DNA from: Kosakonia sp. BYX6
GTDB lineage: Bacteria > Pseudomonadota > Gammaproteobacteria > Enterobacterales > Enterobacteriaceae
DNA length: 64,000 nt
Direction: 5' to 3'
Assembly (NCBI RefSeq): GCF_038449125.1
Contig: NZ_CP151800.1
Location: forward strand, 2,824,406 to 2,888,405
How positions within the stretch are numbered: position 1 is the first letter of the stretch; each line of letters starts with the position of its first letter. A program made the position numbers and the translations under genes. The notes beneath the pieces are model-generated. The model had not been told where the DNA came from. It searched no databases and saw only the letters and a program-made list of their open reading frames with translations. Below, piece by piece: positions 48,731 through 59,537 of this stretch.

Positions 48731-49153
48731 ATGAATCGACTGTCAGACATTCTCGATCAAATGACAGTTATCCTGAGCGCTCTGAAAGACGTGATGGATG
48801 CTGAGCAAAAACAGCTTTCCGTGGGTCATATTAACGGCAGCGCATTGCAGCGTATCACGGAAGAAAAAAGCTCCTTGCTCGCGACACTGGATTACCTTGA
48901 GCAACAACGTCGTAGCACCCAGAAAGCGCAACATAGCGCGAACGACGATATCGCGGATCGTTGGCAAAACATTACGCAGAAAACGCAGCATTTGCGCGAC
49001 CTTAACAAGCACAACGGATGGCTGCTTGAAGGGCAAATCGCGCGTAATCAGCAGGCGCTGGAAGTCCTGAAGCCCCATCAGGAGCCAAGCCTGTACGGTG
49101 CGAATGGCCAGACCGCCTCCGCCAACCGTGGCGGCAAGAAAATCTCGATTTAA
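48731..49153 (+). CDS. flgN: flagellar export chaperone FlgN
   Basis: FlgN escorts FlgK and FlgL to the export gate. ATG 48731 gives 140 residues (E. coli 138); it starts four bases after flgM. The protein is a helical coil: MNRLSDILDQMTVILSALKD at the start, the conserved LLEGQIARNQQALEVLKPHQ with EPSLYGANGQT, and the C-terminus RGGKKISI. The target genes flgK and flgL lie at the other end of the same flagellar block. Confidence 0.96.
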   Translation: MNRLSDILDQMTVILSALKDVMDAEQKQLSVGHINGSALQRITEEKSSLLATLDYLEQQRRSTQKAQHSANDDIADRWQNITQKTQHLRDLNKHNGWLLEGQIARNQQALEVLKPHQEPSLYGANGQTASANRGGKKISI

Positions 49154-49165
49154 CCACACATTTTT

Positions 49166-49190
49166 TTGCCAGGGGCTTCCCCCTGGCAAA
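49166..49190. terminator. hairpin between the convergent flgN and murJ genes
   Basis: TTTGCCAGGGG and CCCCTGGCAAA form an 11-base-pair stem. On the plus strand AAATTTGCTTTTA follows; on the minus strand an A tract follows. It probably ends flgMN transcripts and may stabilise the murJ 3' end. Confidence 0.65.
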
Positions 49191-49197
49191 TTTGCTT

Positions 49198-50790
<1,593 letters not shown>

Positions 50791-50839
50791 TTAGTCTACA
50801 GAGAAAAAGGCGAATTACTATCGCCAGATGTTACAGGAA

Positions 50840-51763
50840 TTATTCACTCATCGCCTCGCGCCACAGCTTTTCCACTACCCGCTGGGCGAGGATCGCCTGT
50901 TCACCGGCGGTTTCAGGAACCGTCTGATTTTGCACGCATTCAATAAAATGTCGCGCGCATCCGGCGAAACCGCGCTGCTCAAGCACGCTTTGCCAGCCGG
51001 CGACCGGGCGAGACACAACGCCCTGCCCGCGCTCTTCGCGCCATTCGCGCATATCGGTGATATCGAACAGCCCGCCGTCGGTCACCGCCTGGACCCACTC
51101 GCGCTGGCTGCCCGCCCGGCGATGCATGCTGGTGGTGATTTGCAGATGTTCGACGCCGAAATGGTGCTCAGCGTAGATCATCGCGCCATCGTCATTGGTT
51201 AACAGCGTGCCGCTTTTCAGTTGCGCGGCGCCGCCCGCCAGCCAGAGCGCGGTATCCACCACATGCAGGTAATCATCAAGGAGTGTAAAGCGAAGATCGT
51301 GCGGCCCCACGCTATCGGCGCGATGTTTATCCATGCGCAATGAGGACGCCTGCGGCATCTGCTGTTTCAACTCGCGGTAAAGCGGCGAAAAACGGCGGTT
51401 AAAACCGACCATCAGCGTGAGTTTTTTACGCGCCGCGAGTTCGATTAACCGCTCTGCATCTTGCAGATTTTCCGCCAGCGGTTTGTCGACACAAACATGA
51501 ACGCCCAGATTGAGCAGTTCGCTGACCACCGAATAGTGCGACGCCGTAGACGTATGCACGAACACCGCATCGCACTGCGCCGCCAGCGAAGCCAGCGAAT
51601 CGGCATAAGGTATGCGCCAGGTTTCACACACGCGCAGCGCTTTTTCCCGCGTTGGCGACCAGGCCGCCGCCAGCGTCCAGCCCGTTGCCGCGCCCAGAAC
51701 CGGTAACCAGGCTTTTTGCGCGATGCCGCCAAGCCCTACAACGCCAATACGTAATGTTGTCAC
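50840..51763 (-). CDS. mviM: Gfo/Idh/MocA-family oxidoreductase MviM (YceM)
   Basis: The 307-residue protein has an NAD-binding Rossmann motif at the N-terminus (VGVVGLGGIAQKAWL, about 6-19) and the family motif with catalytic Lys in VCVDKPLAENLQDAERL (about 94-110), so it is a dehydrogenase of the Gfo/Idh/MocA type. The substrate is not known, probably a sugar derivative. In enterobacteria it lies upstream of murJ, the old virulence locus mviMN, but no role in murein is proven. Two bases separate it from yceH. Confidence 0.93.
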   Translation of the reverse strand: MTTLRIGVVGLGGIAQKAWLPVLGAATGWTLAAAWSPTREKALRVCETWRIPYADSLASLAAQCDAVFVHTSTASHYSVVSELLNLGVHVCVDKPLAENLQDAERLIELAARKKLTLMVGFNRRFSPLYRELKQQMPQASSLRMDKHRADSVGPHDLRFTLLDDYLHVVDTALWLAGGAAQLKSGTLLTNDDGAMIYAEHHFGVEHLQITTSMHRRAGSQREWVQAVTDGGLFDITDMREWREERGQGVVSRPVAGWQSVLEQRGFAGCARHFIECVQNQTVPETAGEQAILAQRVVEKLWREAMSE

Positions 51764-51765
51764 GG

Positions 51766-52413
51766 TTAATCTCCCAAATGTGCGAGCAGCGAATCCAGAC
51801 GCTGCTTCAGTTCTGCAACCTCGTCTTCCAGCGCGGCGACGCGCACGGCCAGCGAATCTTCTGGCGGGCTTACCGCTTCCACAACATTGACCAGCGTCTG
51901 CACATCGCCGCTGAACAGATGCATATAACGGCTTTCACGTTTGCCCGGTTCGCGCGGCAGACGCACGGTATAAGGGCCATCTTCGCGGGTTGTCAGGTGT
52001 TCAAGGGCGTTTTCCACTTCCGCCATATCGGCGAATTTGTACATGCGTTCCGCGCGACCGCGCAATTCACCCGGCGTTTGCGGCCCGCGCAACAGCAGGG
52101 TGGTGATCAGCGCCACTTCCGCCGCGCTCAGTTTTAAATCGCCAAATTCAGAATTGCAAAAACGCTGCTCGTATTTCGTTACCCGGTTACCAAAACCGCT
52201 GACGGTGCGTAAATAGTGGCGTTTAACCAGTTCATCCAGCACATCCTGGGCTTCATGCTCGCTGAGGTTCATCACCGGTTCGCGGTTGGTTTTTTGATTA
52301 CAGGCGGTGACAACGCCATTAATAGAAAGCGGATACTGCTCCGGCGTCGTGACCTGTTTTTCCAGCAGACAGCCAATCACCCGTGCTTCCACGGCGGTTA
52401 ATTGATACTTCAT
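51766..52413 (-). CDS. yceH: YceH, DUF480 protein
   Basis: The 215-residue protein (DUF480/UPF0502) matches YceH over its full length. The N-terminus ([20 protein letters not shown] with [13 protein letters not shown]) and the middle form tandem winged-helix-like folds, and the C-terminus is a coiled coil ([20 protein letters not shown]). DNA or protein binding is likely by fold, but no target is known. Located in the rimJ-yceH-mviM-murJ leftward series. Confidence 0.92.
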   Translation of the reverse strand: MKYQLTAVEARVIGCLLEKQVTTPEQYPLSINGVVTACNQKTNREPVMNLSEHEAQDVLDELVKRHYLRTVSGFGNRVTKYEQRFCNSEFGDLKLSAAEVALITTLLLRGPQTPGELRGRAERMYKFADMAEVENALEHLTTREDGPYTVRLPREPGKRESRYMHLFSGDVQTLVNVVEAVSPPEDSLAVRVAALEDEVAELKQRLDSLLAHLGD

Positions 52414-52426
52414 CTTTGCTCCTTCC

Positions 52427-53011
52427 TTAACGACCGGGGGTCCATTCTTGCGCGGTTAATGCAGTGAGTACGTGATCGCGCCACTGCCCATCAATTAATA
52501 AATAGGATTTGGCATAACCTTCTTTTTCAAAACCCAGCCGTGCGAGTAAATCACCACTGCGTTTATTGTGCGGCATATAGTTTGCCATTATGCGATGCAT
52601 ATGTTGCGTGCGTTGCATATAGCGAATGGCCGCCGTCAGCGCTTCGAACATTAATCCCGTTCCCTGCCATTTTTGCCCGATGGAATACCCCAAATAACAG
52701 GCGTGAAATGAGCCACGAACCACATTTGAAAAATTTGCCACGCCAATGATTTCTTTCTCGTCGGGATCCAACAGCGCAAAGTAGAAGGCCGATCCCTGCT
52801 TATGGAATTCATTGATCATGCCGAGACGCGCCTGCCAGCCGGAAGGATAACAATGGCTTTCGTCGCGTACGGGTTCCCAGGGTTTTAAAAACTGGCGATT
52901 TTCCGCGTAATAATCCGCAAGCCGCCAGGCATCGCGCTCGTGAACCAAGCGAACCACTAATCTGTCTGTCACTAAGCGTACTTTCGGCACATTACTGCGA
53001 TAGCCAAACAT
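52427..53011 (-). CDS. rimJ: ribosomal-protein-S5-alanine N-acetyltransferase RimJ
   Basis: RimJ acetylates the N-terminal Ala of ribosomal protein S5. The 194-residue GNAT protein begins [20 protein letters not shown] and has the acetyl-CoA region [20 protein letters not shown] (about residues 97-116), followed by [20 protein letters not shown] and [18 protein letters not shown], as in RimJ. It heads the leftward rimJ-yceH-mviM-murJ series and is divergent from mdtH. Confidence 0.96.
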   Translation of the reverse strand: MFGYRSNVPKVRLVTDRLVVRLVHERDAWRLADYYAENRQFLKPWEPVRDESHCYPSGWQARLGMINEFHKQGSAFYFALLDPDEKEIIGVANFSNVVRGSFHACYLGYSIGQKWQGTGLMFEALTAAIRYMQRTQHMHRIMANYMPHNKRSGDLLARLGFEKEGYAKSYLLIDGQWRDHVLTALTAQEWTPGR

Positions 53012-53249
53012 GTCTTACCACTCCTTCGTTTCGCGACTCTTTTTAACCCCTTGCCTTAACTATACAGTTGCTCTGCCGCTCTGTGAAAACAGCAACATGG
53101 CATTTTCTGCGTTAAACGCCATTTCCGATGAAAATTCTCAATCAAAGCCTGATTTTGATAAAAAAATATTGTCACCGTGAATATGTGAAAAAGACTGGCG
53201 AAGCCGCAGAATAAGAACGTCTTATCTTTCTCAATTCCCCGGAGGGGAA

Positions 53250-54458
53250 ATGGTGCGCATATCGCAGGCAAGGAGCCTGGGTAAATATTTCCTGCTTGTC
53301 GATAATATGCTGGTAGTACTCGGCTTTTTTGTTGTCTTTCCCCTGATATCCATTCGTTTTGTTGATCAACTTGGCTGGGCCGCATTAATGGTCGGCATTG
53401 CGCTCGGTTTGCGCCAGTTGATCCAGCAAGGTTTGGGGATTTTCGGCGGCGCGATTGCCGACCGTTTCGGTGCCAAACCGCTGATCGTCACCGGTATGCT
53501 GATGCGCGCGGGAAGCTTTATGGCAATGGGGGTTGCACACGAACCCTGGCTGCTATGGCTCTCCTGCATTCTTTCCGGGCTTAGCGGTACGTTATTTGAT
53601 CCGCCGCGCTCCGCCCTGGTCGTGAAACTGGTGCGTCCGAATCAACGCGGCCGGTTTTTCTCCCTGTTGATGATGCAAGACAGCGCGGGCGCGGTGATTG
53701 GCGCGCTGCTCGGCAGCTGGTTATTGCAATATGATTTTCGTTTGGTGTGCGCGGCAGGCGCGGTGATGTTTGTGCTGTGCGCGGCGTTTAACGCCTTGTT
53801 TTTACCCGCGTGGAAACTGTCGACGGTAAAAGCGCCGGTGCGCGAAGGCATGGCGCGCGTGTTGCGCGACAAAAAATTCGTCACCTATGTTCTGACGCTG
53901 ACTGGCTATTACATGCTGGCGGTGCAGGTAATGTTGATGCTGCCCATTATGGTCAATGACATTGCTGGATCACCCGCCCCTGTGAAATGGATGTACGCCA
54001 TTGAAGCCTGTTTGTCGCTGTCGCTGCTCTACCCGATTGCCCGCTGGAGCGAAAAACGTTTTCGCCTGGAGCACCGCCTGATGGCCGGGCTGCTGGTGAT
54101 GTCCTTCAGCCTGATGCCGATCGGTATGGTGGGCACACTGCAACAGTTGTTTACGCTTATCTGCACGTTTTATATCGGCTCGATTATCGCCGAACCGGCG
54201 CGGGAAACGTTAAGCGCGCAGTTGGCCGATGCCCGTGCGCGCGGCAGTTATATGGGCTTTAGCCGTTTGGGCCTGGCGTTCGGCGGCGCGCTCGGTTATG
54301 CCGGTGGCGGCTGGCTGTTTGACGCCGGTAAAGCCTTTAACCAACCGGAACTGCCGTGGATGATGCTGGGCGTTATCGGCCTGATAACATCGATGGCACT
54401 GCTGTGGCAGTTTGGTCAGAAACGCATTCATCCGCCGATGCTTGAGCCAGGCGCTTGA
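53250..54458 (+). CDS. mdtH: MdtH multidrug efflux MFS transporter
   Basis: MdtH gives resistance to norfloxacin and enoxacin in E. coli when overproduced. The 402-residue protein has twelve membrane helices, the MFS loop [18 protein letters not shown] (about 70-87) and the mid-loop [19 protein letters not shown]. The ATG at 53250 follows GGAGGGGAA closely. Length equals that of E. coli MdtH. Divergent from rimJ over 238 bases. Confidence 0.96.
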   Translation: MVRISQARSLGKYFLLVDNMLVVLGFFVVFPLISIRFVDQLGWAALMVGIALGLRQLIQQGLGIFGGAIADRFGAKPLIVTGMLMRAGSFMAMGVAHEPWLLWLSCILSGLSGTLFDPPRSALVVKLVRPNQRGRFFSLLMMQDSAGAVIGALLGSWLLQYDFRLVCAAGAVMFVLCAAFNALFLPAWKLSTVKAPVREGMARVLRDKKFVTYVLTLTGYYMLAVQVMLMLPIMVNDIAGSPAPVKWMYAIEACLSLSLLYPIARWSEKRFRLEHRLMAGLLVMSFSLMPIGMVGTLQQLFTLICTFYIGSIIAEPARETLSAQLADARARGSYMGFSRLGLAFGGALGYAGGGWLFDAGKAFNQPELPWMMLGVIGLITSMALLWQFGQKRIHPPMLEPGA

Positions 54459-54481
54459 TTTGCGCGTCAGTTTTCTCTCAA

Positions 54482-54514
54482 CCATACTGGTAGTTGATGG
54501 ATAAGCCAGTATGG
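54482..54514 (+). other. hairpin in front of the grxB ribosome binding site
   Basis: CCATACTGG (54482-54490) and CCAGTATGG (54506-54514) form a perfect 9-base-pair stem with a 15-base loop. The right arm ends on the first bases of the grxB Shine-Dalgarno GGAGGAGA, so the stem could mask it or act as the mdtH terminator; there is no T tract. Confidence 0.55.
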
Positions 54515-54523
54515 AGGAGAAAC

Positions 54524-55171
54524 GTGAAACTCTACATTTATGATCACTGCCCTTTCTGTGTAAAAGCCCGCATGATTTTTGGCCTGAAGAACGTCCCGGT
54601 TGAACTCAATGTGCTGCTAAGCGACGATGAGGCCACGCCGACCAAAATGATTGGTCAAAAAATGGCGCCTATTCTGCAAAAGGATGACAGCCGTTACCTG
54701 CCTGAAAGCATGGATATTGTGCATTATGTCGATAAACTCGACGGCAAACCGCTGCTCACCGGTAAGCAAAACCCGAAGGTGGAAGAGTGGCTGCGCAAGG
54801 TAAATGGCTACGCGAACAAGTTGCTGATCCCGCGTATTGCCAAATCCGCATTCGATGAATTCTCAACCCCGCAGGCGCGCGCCTACTTTGTGGCGAAAAA
54901 AGAGGCGGCAATCGGTAATTTCGCCGAGCACCTTTCGCACTCCGCGGGGCTTGTCAAAAATATCAGCGACGACCTCCGTGCGCTGGAAAAGCTGATTGTG
55001 CAACCCAACGCCGTCAATGGCGAACTCTCTGACGACGACATTCATCTCTTCCCGCTGCTGCGTAACCTCACCCTTGTCAGCGGCATCACCTGGCCCACCC
55101 GGGTTGCCGATTACCGCGATAACATGGCGAAACAGACGCAGGTTAACCTGCTGTCCTCCATGGCCATTTAA
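54524..55171 (+). CDS. grxB: glutaredoxin 2
   Basis: Grx2 reduces protein disulfides with glutathione and has a glutathione-transferase-like fold. The GTG at 54524, with GGAGGAGAAAC just before it, gives 215 residues and the family start KLYIYDHCPFC; the ATG at 54494 would add ten residues. The active site reads CPFC (Cys9/Cys12) instead of the CPYC of E. coli Grx2. The C-terminal helical domain ends KQTQVNLLSSMAI. Lies between mdtH and yceB; no shared operon is obvious. Confidence 0.95.
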   Translation: MKLYIYDHCPFCVKARMIFGLKNVPVELNVLLSDDEATPTKMIGQKMAPILQKDDSRYLPESMDIVHYVDKLDGKPLLTGKQNPKVEEWLRKVNGYANKLLIPRIAKSAFDEFSTPQARAYFVAKKEAAIGNFAEHLSHSAGLVKNISDDLRALEKLIVQPNAVNGELSDDDIHLFPLLRNLTLVSGITWPTRVADYRDNMAKQTQVNLLSSMAI

Positions 55172-55291
55172 CCCGCTTATGGCGGAGGCGCCTTGCTTCC
55201 GCCATCCTATTAGGTTTTTTCCGCTGGCCTTTATGCGGCGCGTGACGCATGCTACGCCGGATCGAAGTATCAGGAACACGTTGAGGAATTC

Positions 55292-55852
55292 ATGAAGAAG
55301 ATGATTTTGGCCGCTGCATTATTGGTGAGCGGCGTGCTGGTAGGATGTAACCAGTTGACCCAATATTCCATCAGTGAACAGGAAATTAACCAGGCGCTGC
55401 AAAAACGCAATGACTTCGCTAAAGATATCGGTGTGCCAGGCGTAGCGGATGCCCACATCGTCCTGAACAATCTCGCCAGCGAGATTGGGCGCGAAGAGCC
55501 TAACAAGGTGACATTGACGGGCGATGCGAACCTGGACATGACTTCCCTCTTCGGTAACCAGAAAGCCATCATCAAACTGAAGCTGAAAGCACTGCCGGTG
55601 TTCGATAAAGAGAAAGGCGCGATTTATTTGCAAGAGATGGAAGTAGTGGATGCGAAAGTCACGCCGGAAAAAATGCAGACCATTGTGCAAACCGTCATGC
55701 CTTACCTGAACCAGTCACTGCGCAATTACTTTAATCAACGCCCCGCCTATGTTCTGAAAGAGGACAGCAGTAAAGGCGAAGCGCTGGCGAAGAAATATGC
55801 CAAAGGGATTGAGGTGAAACCGGGCGAAATCATTATTCCCCTTACCGACTAA
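55292..55852 (+). CDS. yceB: YceB lipoprotein (DUF1439)
   Basis: A 186-residue putative outer-membrane lipoprotein with lipobox GVLVGC (Cys19) and an SMP-type/tubular lipid-binding-like domain that continues to the end ([38 protein letters not shown]). The function is unproven; family members resemble lipid-binding tubular proteins. ATG 55292 follows TTGAGGAATTC. It ends before a clear terminator ahead of pyrC. Confidence 0.94.
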   Translation: MKKMILAAALLVSGVLVGCNQLTQYSISEQEINQALQKRNDFAKDIGVPGVADAHIVLNNLASEIGREEPNKVTLTGDANLDMTSLFGNQKAIIKLKLKALPVFDKEKGAIYLQEMEVVDAKVTPEKMQTIVQTVMPYLNQSLRNYFNQRPAYVLKEDSSKGEALAKKYAKGIEVKPGEIIIPLTD

Positions 55853-55860
55853 AATCCCTC

Positions 55861-55885
55861 AGGGCGCTGCGAGCGCCCTTTTTTC
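55861..55885 (+). terminator. yceB terminator
   Basis: AGGGCGCT and AGCGCCCTTTTTT form a strong stem with a GCG loop and T tract eight bases past the yceB stop. Confidence 0.92.
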
Positions 55886-55900
55886 AGGAAAAGGATGCAA

Positions 55901-55916
55901 ACGAAAACGTTTCCCC
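55901..55916 (+). promoter_or_regulatory. PurR-like operator of pyrC
   Basis: ACGAAAACGTTTCCCC agrees with the PurR consensus core (ACG-N-AAACGTTT). It directly precedes a TATGCT -10 element (55918-55923), as expected for the known repression of pyrC by PurR in E. coli. Confidence 0.7.
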
Positions 55917-55927
55917 TTATGCTTGGT

Positions 55928-55963
55928 CTCCGGCAAAAACACCTGTTTCTCACCCAGCCGGAG
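55928..55963 (+). promoter_or_regulatory. CTP-sensing leader hairpin of pyrC
   Basis: CTCCGGC (55928-55934) is fully complementary to GCCGGAG (55957-55963), which contains the ribosome binding site (CGGAG). In E. coli pyrimidine-rich cells start the transcript at a C and form this hairpin, blocking translation; under pyrimidine shortage initiation shifts downstream to G and the hairpin is lost. The -10 (TATGCT), the CCGG start region and the stem are all present, so the switch is very probably conserved. Confidence 0.85.
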
Positions 55964-55970
55964 CCTTCCA

Positions 55971-57014
55971 ATGACACAATCCCAGGTTTTGAAAATCCGC
56001 CGTCCTGACGACTGGCACGTCCATTTGCGTGATGGCGACATGTTGAAAACCGTGGTGCCGTGGACCAGCGAAACCTACGCCCGCGCCATTGTCATGCCCA
56101 ATCTTGCTCCCCCTGTGACCACCGTTGATGCCGCGATTGCCTACCGTCAGCGCATTCTCGATGCGGTGCCTGCCGGGCAAAATTTCACCCCACTGATGAC
56201 CTGCTACCTGACTGACAGCCTGAGCGCTGATGAAGTCGAGCGCGGTTTCAACGAAAACGTCTTCATGGCCGCCAAACTTTACCCGGCCAATGCCACGACC
56301 AACTCCAGCCATGGCGTGACCAGTATTGACGCCATCATGCCCGTACTGGAGCGTATGGAAAAACTGGGAATGCCGCTGCTGGTACACGGCGAAGTGACCC
56401 ATGCGGAGATCGATATTTTCGATCGCGAAGCGCGATTTATTGAAACGGTGATGGAGCCATTGCGCCAGCGTTTACCGGGCTTGAAAGTGGTGTTCGAACA
56501 CATCACCACCAAAGATGCCGCCGAATATGTGCGCGACGGTAATGAACTGCTGGCGGCAACCATCACACCGCAGCACTTGATGTTTAACCGTAACCATATG
56601 CTGGTGGGCGGCGTGCGCCCGCATCTCTACTGCCTGCCGATCCTTAAGCGTAATATTCACCAGCAGGCGTTGCGTGAACTGGTTGCCAGCGGGTTTGATC
56701 GCGCGTTTCTGGGAACGGATTCCGCACCGCACGCGCGTCATCGCAAAGAAGCCAGTTGCGGCTGCGCCGGTTGTTTCAACGCGCCGACAGCGCTTGGCAG
56801 CTACGCAACGGTGTTTGAAGAGATGAACGCGTTGCAGCACTTCGAAGCTTTCTGCTCCCTGAACGGGCCGCGTTTCTATGGTTTGCCAGTGAACGACACC
56901 TTTATTGAACTGCTGCGCGAAGAGAGCGTGGTACCTGAAACTATCGCCCTGCCGGAAGATACGCTGGTGCCGTTCCTCGCGGGCGAAACTGTGCGCTGGC
57001 GCGTTAAGGGTTAA
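55971..57014 (+). CDS. pyrC: dihydroorotase PyrC
   Basis: PyrC closes carbamoyl aspartate to dihydroorotate in pyrimidine synthesis. ATG 55971 gives 347 residues (E. coli 348); the upstream ATG (55923) would lie inside the promoter. Zinc-binding motifs of type II dihydroorotase: [17 protein letters not shown] (two His), the carbamylated Lys in [23 protein letters not shown] and [11 protein letters not shown] (His), and the Asp in [15 protein letters not shown]. Control is by the leader hairpin and PurR-like box before it. Gene dinI follows with its own SOS promoter. Confidence 0.97.
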   Translation: MTQSQVLKIRRPDDWHVHLRDGDMLKTVVPWTSETYARAIVMPNLAPPVTTVDAAIAYRQRILDAVPAGQNFTPLMTCYLTDSLSADEVERGFNENVFMAAKLYPANATTNSSHGVTSIDAIMPVLERMEKLGMPLLVHGEVTHAEIDIFDREARFIETVMEPLRQRLPGLKVVFEHITTKDAAEYVRDGNELLAATITPQHLMFNRNHMLVGGVRPHLYCLPILKRNIHQQALRELVASGFDRAFLGTDSAPHARHRKEASCGCAGCFNAPTALGSYATVFEEMNALQHFEAFCSLNGPRFYGLPVNDTFIELLREESVVPETIALPEDTLVPFLAGETVRWRVKG

Positions 57015-57024
57015 AAAAGTTTTG

Positions 57025-57085
57025 GCCCCCTGTTGTAATGGGTTTCATTTAACTGTATAAATATACAGCACATTACACAGGGGGC
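57025..57085 (+). other. inverted repeat enclosing the dinI LexA box and ribosome binding site
   Basis: GCCCCCTGTTGTAATG (57025-57040) pairs with CATTACACAGGGGGC (57071-57085) apart from one bulged base; the LexA box lies in the loop. The right arm contains the dinI Shine-Dalgarno GGGGG. RNA reading through from pyrC would hide this site, whereas a transcript started at the dinI promoter lacks the left arm. Confidence 0.7.
57053..57068 (+). promoter_or_regulatory. LexA (SOS) box of dinI
   Basis: CTGTATAAATATACAG is a perfect LexA operator (CTGT-N8-ACAG with the preferred AT-rich centre), 21 bases before the dinI ATG. dinI is SOS-induced in E. coli. Confidence 0.95.
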
Positions 57086-57089
57086 TGTT

Positions 57090-57335
57090 ATGCGCATTGA
57101 AGTGACAATTGCCAAAACCACATCCTTACCGCCTGGCGCTATCGACGCGCTGGCTGGCGAGTTATCCCGCCGTCTGAATAACTACTATCCCGATCGCGAA
57201 AATAAAATTTCGGTTCGCTATGCCGCAGCAAATAATCTCTCCGTTCTCGGTGGCGCAAAAGAAGATAAAGACCGTATCAGCGAAATTCTGCAAGAGACAT
57301 GGGAAAGCGCTGATGACTGGTTTATCACCGATTAA
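57090..57335 (+). CDS. dinI: DNA damage-inducible protein DinI
   Basis: DinI binds and stabilises RecA filaments and tempers SOS induction. The 81-residue acidic protein starts MRIEVTIAKTTSLPPGAIDA and ends SEILQETWESADDWFITD, the acidic C-terminal helix that contacts RecA. A perfect LexA box stands 21 bases upstream and a terminator follows. Regulation by LexA and the hairpin around the operator are noted separately. Confidence 0.97.
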   Translation: MRIEVTIAKTTSLPPGAIDALAGELSRRLNNYYPDRENKISVRYAAANNLSVLGGAKEDKDRISEILQETWESADDWFITD

Positions 57336-57359
57336 TTTACTTTAAAGATTGTTCTTATT

Positions 57360-57382
57360 GCCGGGTCGCCCCGGCTTTTTTG
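57360..57382 (+). terminator. dinI terminator
   Basis: GCCGGG-TCGC-CCCGGC followed by TTTTTT is a compact rho-independent terminator 24 bases after the dinI stop. Confidence 0.92.
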
Positions 57383-57610
57383 TCTTTTTTTTCAGCAAAT
57401 CATTATTAGCGAAGTCTTTAACGAAAATATGTGGTTAACCTTGCGCTGTCTTATTCAAAAAAACCAATAAACGCAAAAAACATGTTGCAAGGTGTTTATT
57501 TTTTCGATCAAAGCCCTCAGTTGTTGATATACTGAAAAAGCTTCAAATTAAAACACGCATTGAACCTCGAAAGCCGTTGTCTTATTAAACACGCCAATAA
57601 GGGGGTTGTG

Positions 57611-57865
57611 ATGGTAAAGAATAATGAAGTCATCCAGACCCATCCACTGGTCGGATGGGACATCAGCACCGTGGATAGTTACGACGCACTGATGCTCCGG
57701 TTGCATTACCAGACCCCAAACAGAGCCGCTCAGGAAGAGACCGAAGTCGGCCAGACGTTGTGGTTAACGACCGATGTCGCCCGTCAGTTTATATCGATTC
57801 TCGAAGCGGGCATTGCCAAGATTGAATCTGGCGACTATCAGGAAGATGAGTATCGCAGGCATTAG
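57611..57865 (+). CDS. bssS: BssS, biofilm/motility regulator
   Basis: BssS affects biofilm formation and indole/AI-2 signalling in E. coli by an unknown mechanism. ATG 57611 after AAGGGGGTTGTG gives 84 residues, the family length, with the conserved NNEVIQTHPLVGWDISTVDS and LWLTTDVARQFISILEAGIA. The 228-base spacer before it is AT-rich and includes a TATACT (57528-57533) that may be its -10. No domain gives a biochemical role. Confidence 0.95.
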   Translation: MVKNNEVIQTHPLVGWDISTVDSYDALMLRLHYQTPNRAAQEETEVGQTLWLTTDVARQFISILEAGIAKIESGDYQEDEYRRH

Positions 57866-57889
57866 CATTAATGCTTTACATACCTCTAA

Positions 57890-57912
57890 AAGGCACCCTC
57901 GCGGTGCCTTAA
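57890..57912 (+). terminator. bssS terminator
   Basis: AAGGCACC and GGTGCCTT pair around CTCGC, followed by AATTATTT. It lies 24 bases after the bssS stop. Confidence 0.8.
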
Positions 57913-57982
57913 TTATTTCTGCCCTTGTATAACGCCTCCAGCTTAATTACCCTCCTGAAAACGCATTTGCCTGGAGAACACC

Positions 57983-59101
57983 ATGAAATACGACCTGATT
58001 ATTATCGGCAGCGGTTCCGTCGGCGCGGCGGCTGGCTATTATGCCACCCGCGCCGGGCTAAATGTGCTGATGACAGATGCGCATTTACCGCCGCACCAGG
58101 AAGGAAGCCATCACGGCGATACGCGTTTAATACGTCACGCTTACGGCGAAGGTGAAAAATATGTTCCGTTGGTCTTGCGTGCCCAGACGCTTTGGGAAGA
58201 ACTGGCCGCCGAAAGTGGCGAAGCGGTATTCGAACGCACGGGCGTGATCAACCTCGGTCCCGCCGATTCCGCTTTCCTTGCCAACGTTGCCCACAGCGCA
58301 GAGCAGTGGAAACTGACGGTAGAAAAACTTGATGCACCTTCTCTGATGGCCCGCTGGCCGGAAATTCGCGTTCCTGACGATTATATCGGCCTGTTTGAAA
58401 CCGATTCAGGCGTGTTACGCAGCGAGCTGGCGATCAAAACCTGGATCCGCCTCGCAGAACAAGCTGGTTGCGCGCAACTGTTTAATTGCCCGGTCACCGC
58501 CCTGCATCATGGTGAAGACGGCGTCAGCATTGACACGCCGGAAGGGACTTTCCACGGCAAAAAGATACTGGTCAGCGCGGGAACCTGGGTGCAAAAGCTG
58601 CTGCCAGCGCTGCCCATTCAACCAGTACGTAAAGTCTTCGCCTGGTTCCAGGCCGATGGCCGCTACAGCACCAAAAATAATTTCCCGGCGTTTACCGGCG
58701 AAATGCCCAATGGCGATCAGTATTACGGTTTCCCGGCAGAAGAGAATGAACTGAAAATCGGTCGTCATAATGGCGGTCAATTGATCAATGACGCTCAACA
58801 GCGAACACCGTTTGGCGAAGAGCCAGGCGATGGATCCGAGTGTTTCGGTTTTCTGCGCCAGTTCCTGCCAGGCATTGGCGGCTGTCTCTATGGTGCATCC
58901 TGCACCTACGACAACTCACCGGATGAAGATTTTATTATCGATACTCTGCCCGATTACCCGGATACGCTGGTGATCACCGGTTTAAGCGGTCACGGTTTCA
59001 AATTCGCGCCGGTGCTGGGTGAAATCGCGAGCCAGTTCGCGCAGGACAAACGCACAGACGTTGATTTGCAACCCTTCGCCCTCTCCCGTTTTGCCGGATA
59101 A
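57983..59101 (+). CDS. solA: N-methyl-L-tryptophan oxidase SolA
   Basis: SolA is a flavoenzyme of the monomeric sarcosine oxidase family that oxidises N-methyl-L-tryptophan and other N-methyl amino acids. The 372-residue protein has the FAD Rossmann motif [19 protein letters not shown] at the start and a cysteine that covalently holds FAD, here Cys307 in [16 protein letters not shown] (E. coli Cys308). The C-terminal [17 protein letters not shown] completes the FAD site. The ATG at 57983 follows CCTGGAGAACACC. It is followed by a hairpin and by the tiny gene yceO. Confidence 0.96.
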   Translation: MKYDLIIIGSGSVGAAAGYYATRAGLNVLMTDAHLPPHQEGSHHGDTRLIRHAYGEGEKYVPLVLRAQTLWEELAAESGEAVFERTGVINLGPADSAFLANVAHSAEQWKLTVEKLDAPSLMARWPEIRVPDDYIGLFETDSGVLRSELAIKTWIRLAEQAGCAQLFNCPVTALHHGEDGVSIDTPEGTFHGKKILVSAGTWVQKLLPALPIQPVRKVFAWFQADGRYSTKNNFPAFTGEMPNGDQYYGFPAEENELKIGRHNGGQLINDAQQRTPFGEEPGDGSECFGFLRQFLPGIGGCLYGASCTYDNSPDEDFIIDTLPDYPDTLVITGLSGHGFKFAPVLGEIASQFAQDKRTDVDLQPFALSRFAG

Positions 59102-59107
59102 TCCATC

Positions 59108-59130
59108 GGCGGCCTGGTTGCCAGGCCGCC
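59108..59130 (+). other. perfect hairpin between solA and yceO
   Basis: GGCGGCCTGG and CCAGGCCGCC form a perfect 10-base-pair stem around TTG, six bases after the solA stop. There is no T run, so it probably stabilises the solA 3' end rather than stopping transcription into yceO. Confidence 0.7.
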
Positions 59131-59150
59131 GTCAAAATCGCGGAGAGAAT

Positions 59151-59267
59151 ATGATTCGTCTATTTCATTATTTAGTTAATAACGTGCGTGAACATTTGAT
59201 GGCATATATTGCCATTTGGTTACTGATTGCGGTGATCGATATTATTTATATTGTATGGTCAAAATAA
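59151..59267 (+). CDS. yceO: YceO-like small inner-membrane protein
   Basis: A 38-residue frame beginning MIRLFHYLVNNVREHLMAYI and ending with one hydrophobic helix (AIWLLIAVIDIIYIVWSK) is clearly related to E. coli YceO, which is 46 residues. The ribosome binding site GGAGAGA sits seven bases before the ATG. It lies where yceO does in K-12, between solA and yceJ. The function is unknown; a one-helix membrane protein is expected. Confidence 0.85.
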   Translation: MIRLFHYLVNNVREHLMAYIAIWLLIAVIDIIYIVWSK

Positions 59268-59537
59268 TGAATACTGACAAAAGTTGACATTTATTTAAAT
59301 AAATACAACATATAGACAATATTTTTGAATATTACCAACACGTCACAACCTCCGTAATTTCCTTGATAAACACCTAATTTGTCATTTTTTCCTCTAATAG
59401 ACTGAATACATAAAGCCAAACTTATTCAAATAATGTGATATAGAAAAAATAACAATTCAATTCGCATTTTTTGAGTTGCATTATTATTTCGCTCCCGTCA
59501 TTTTAAATTAACTTTTGATTAACCGTGATTAACAATT

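Noticed and set aside
59268-59537. Possible hidden gene or small RNA in the AT-rich spacer before yceJ
   Set aside because: No frame with a good start and no terminator-like stem was found; only AT-rich promoter-like sequence.
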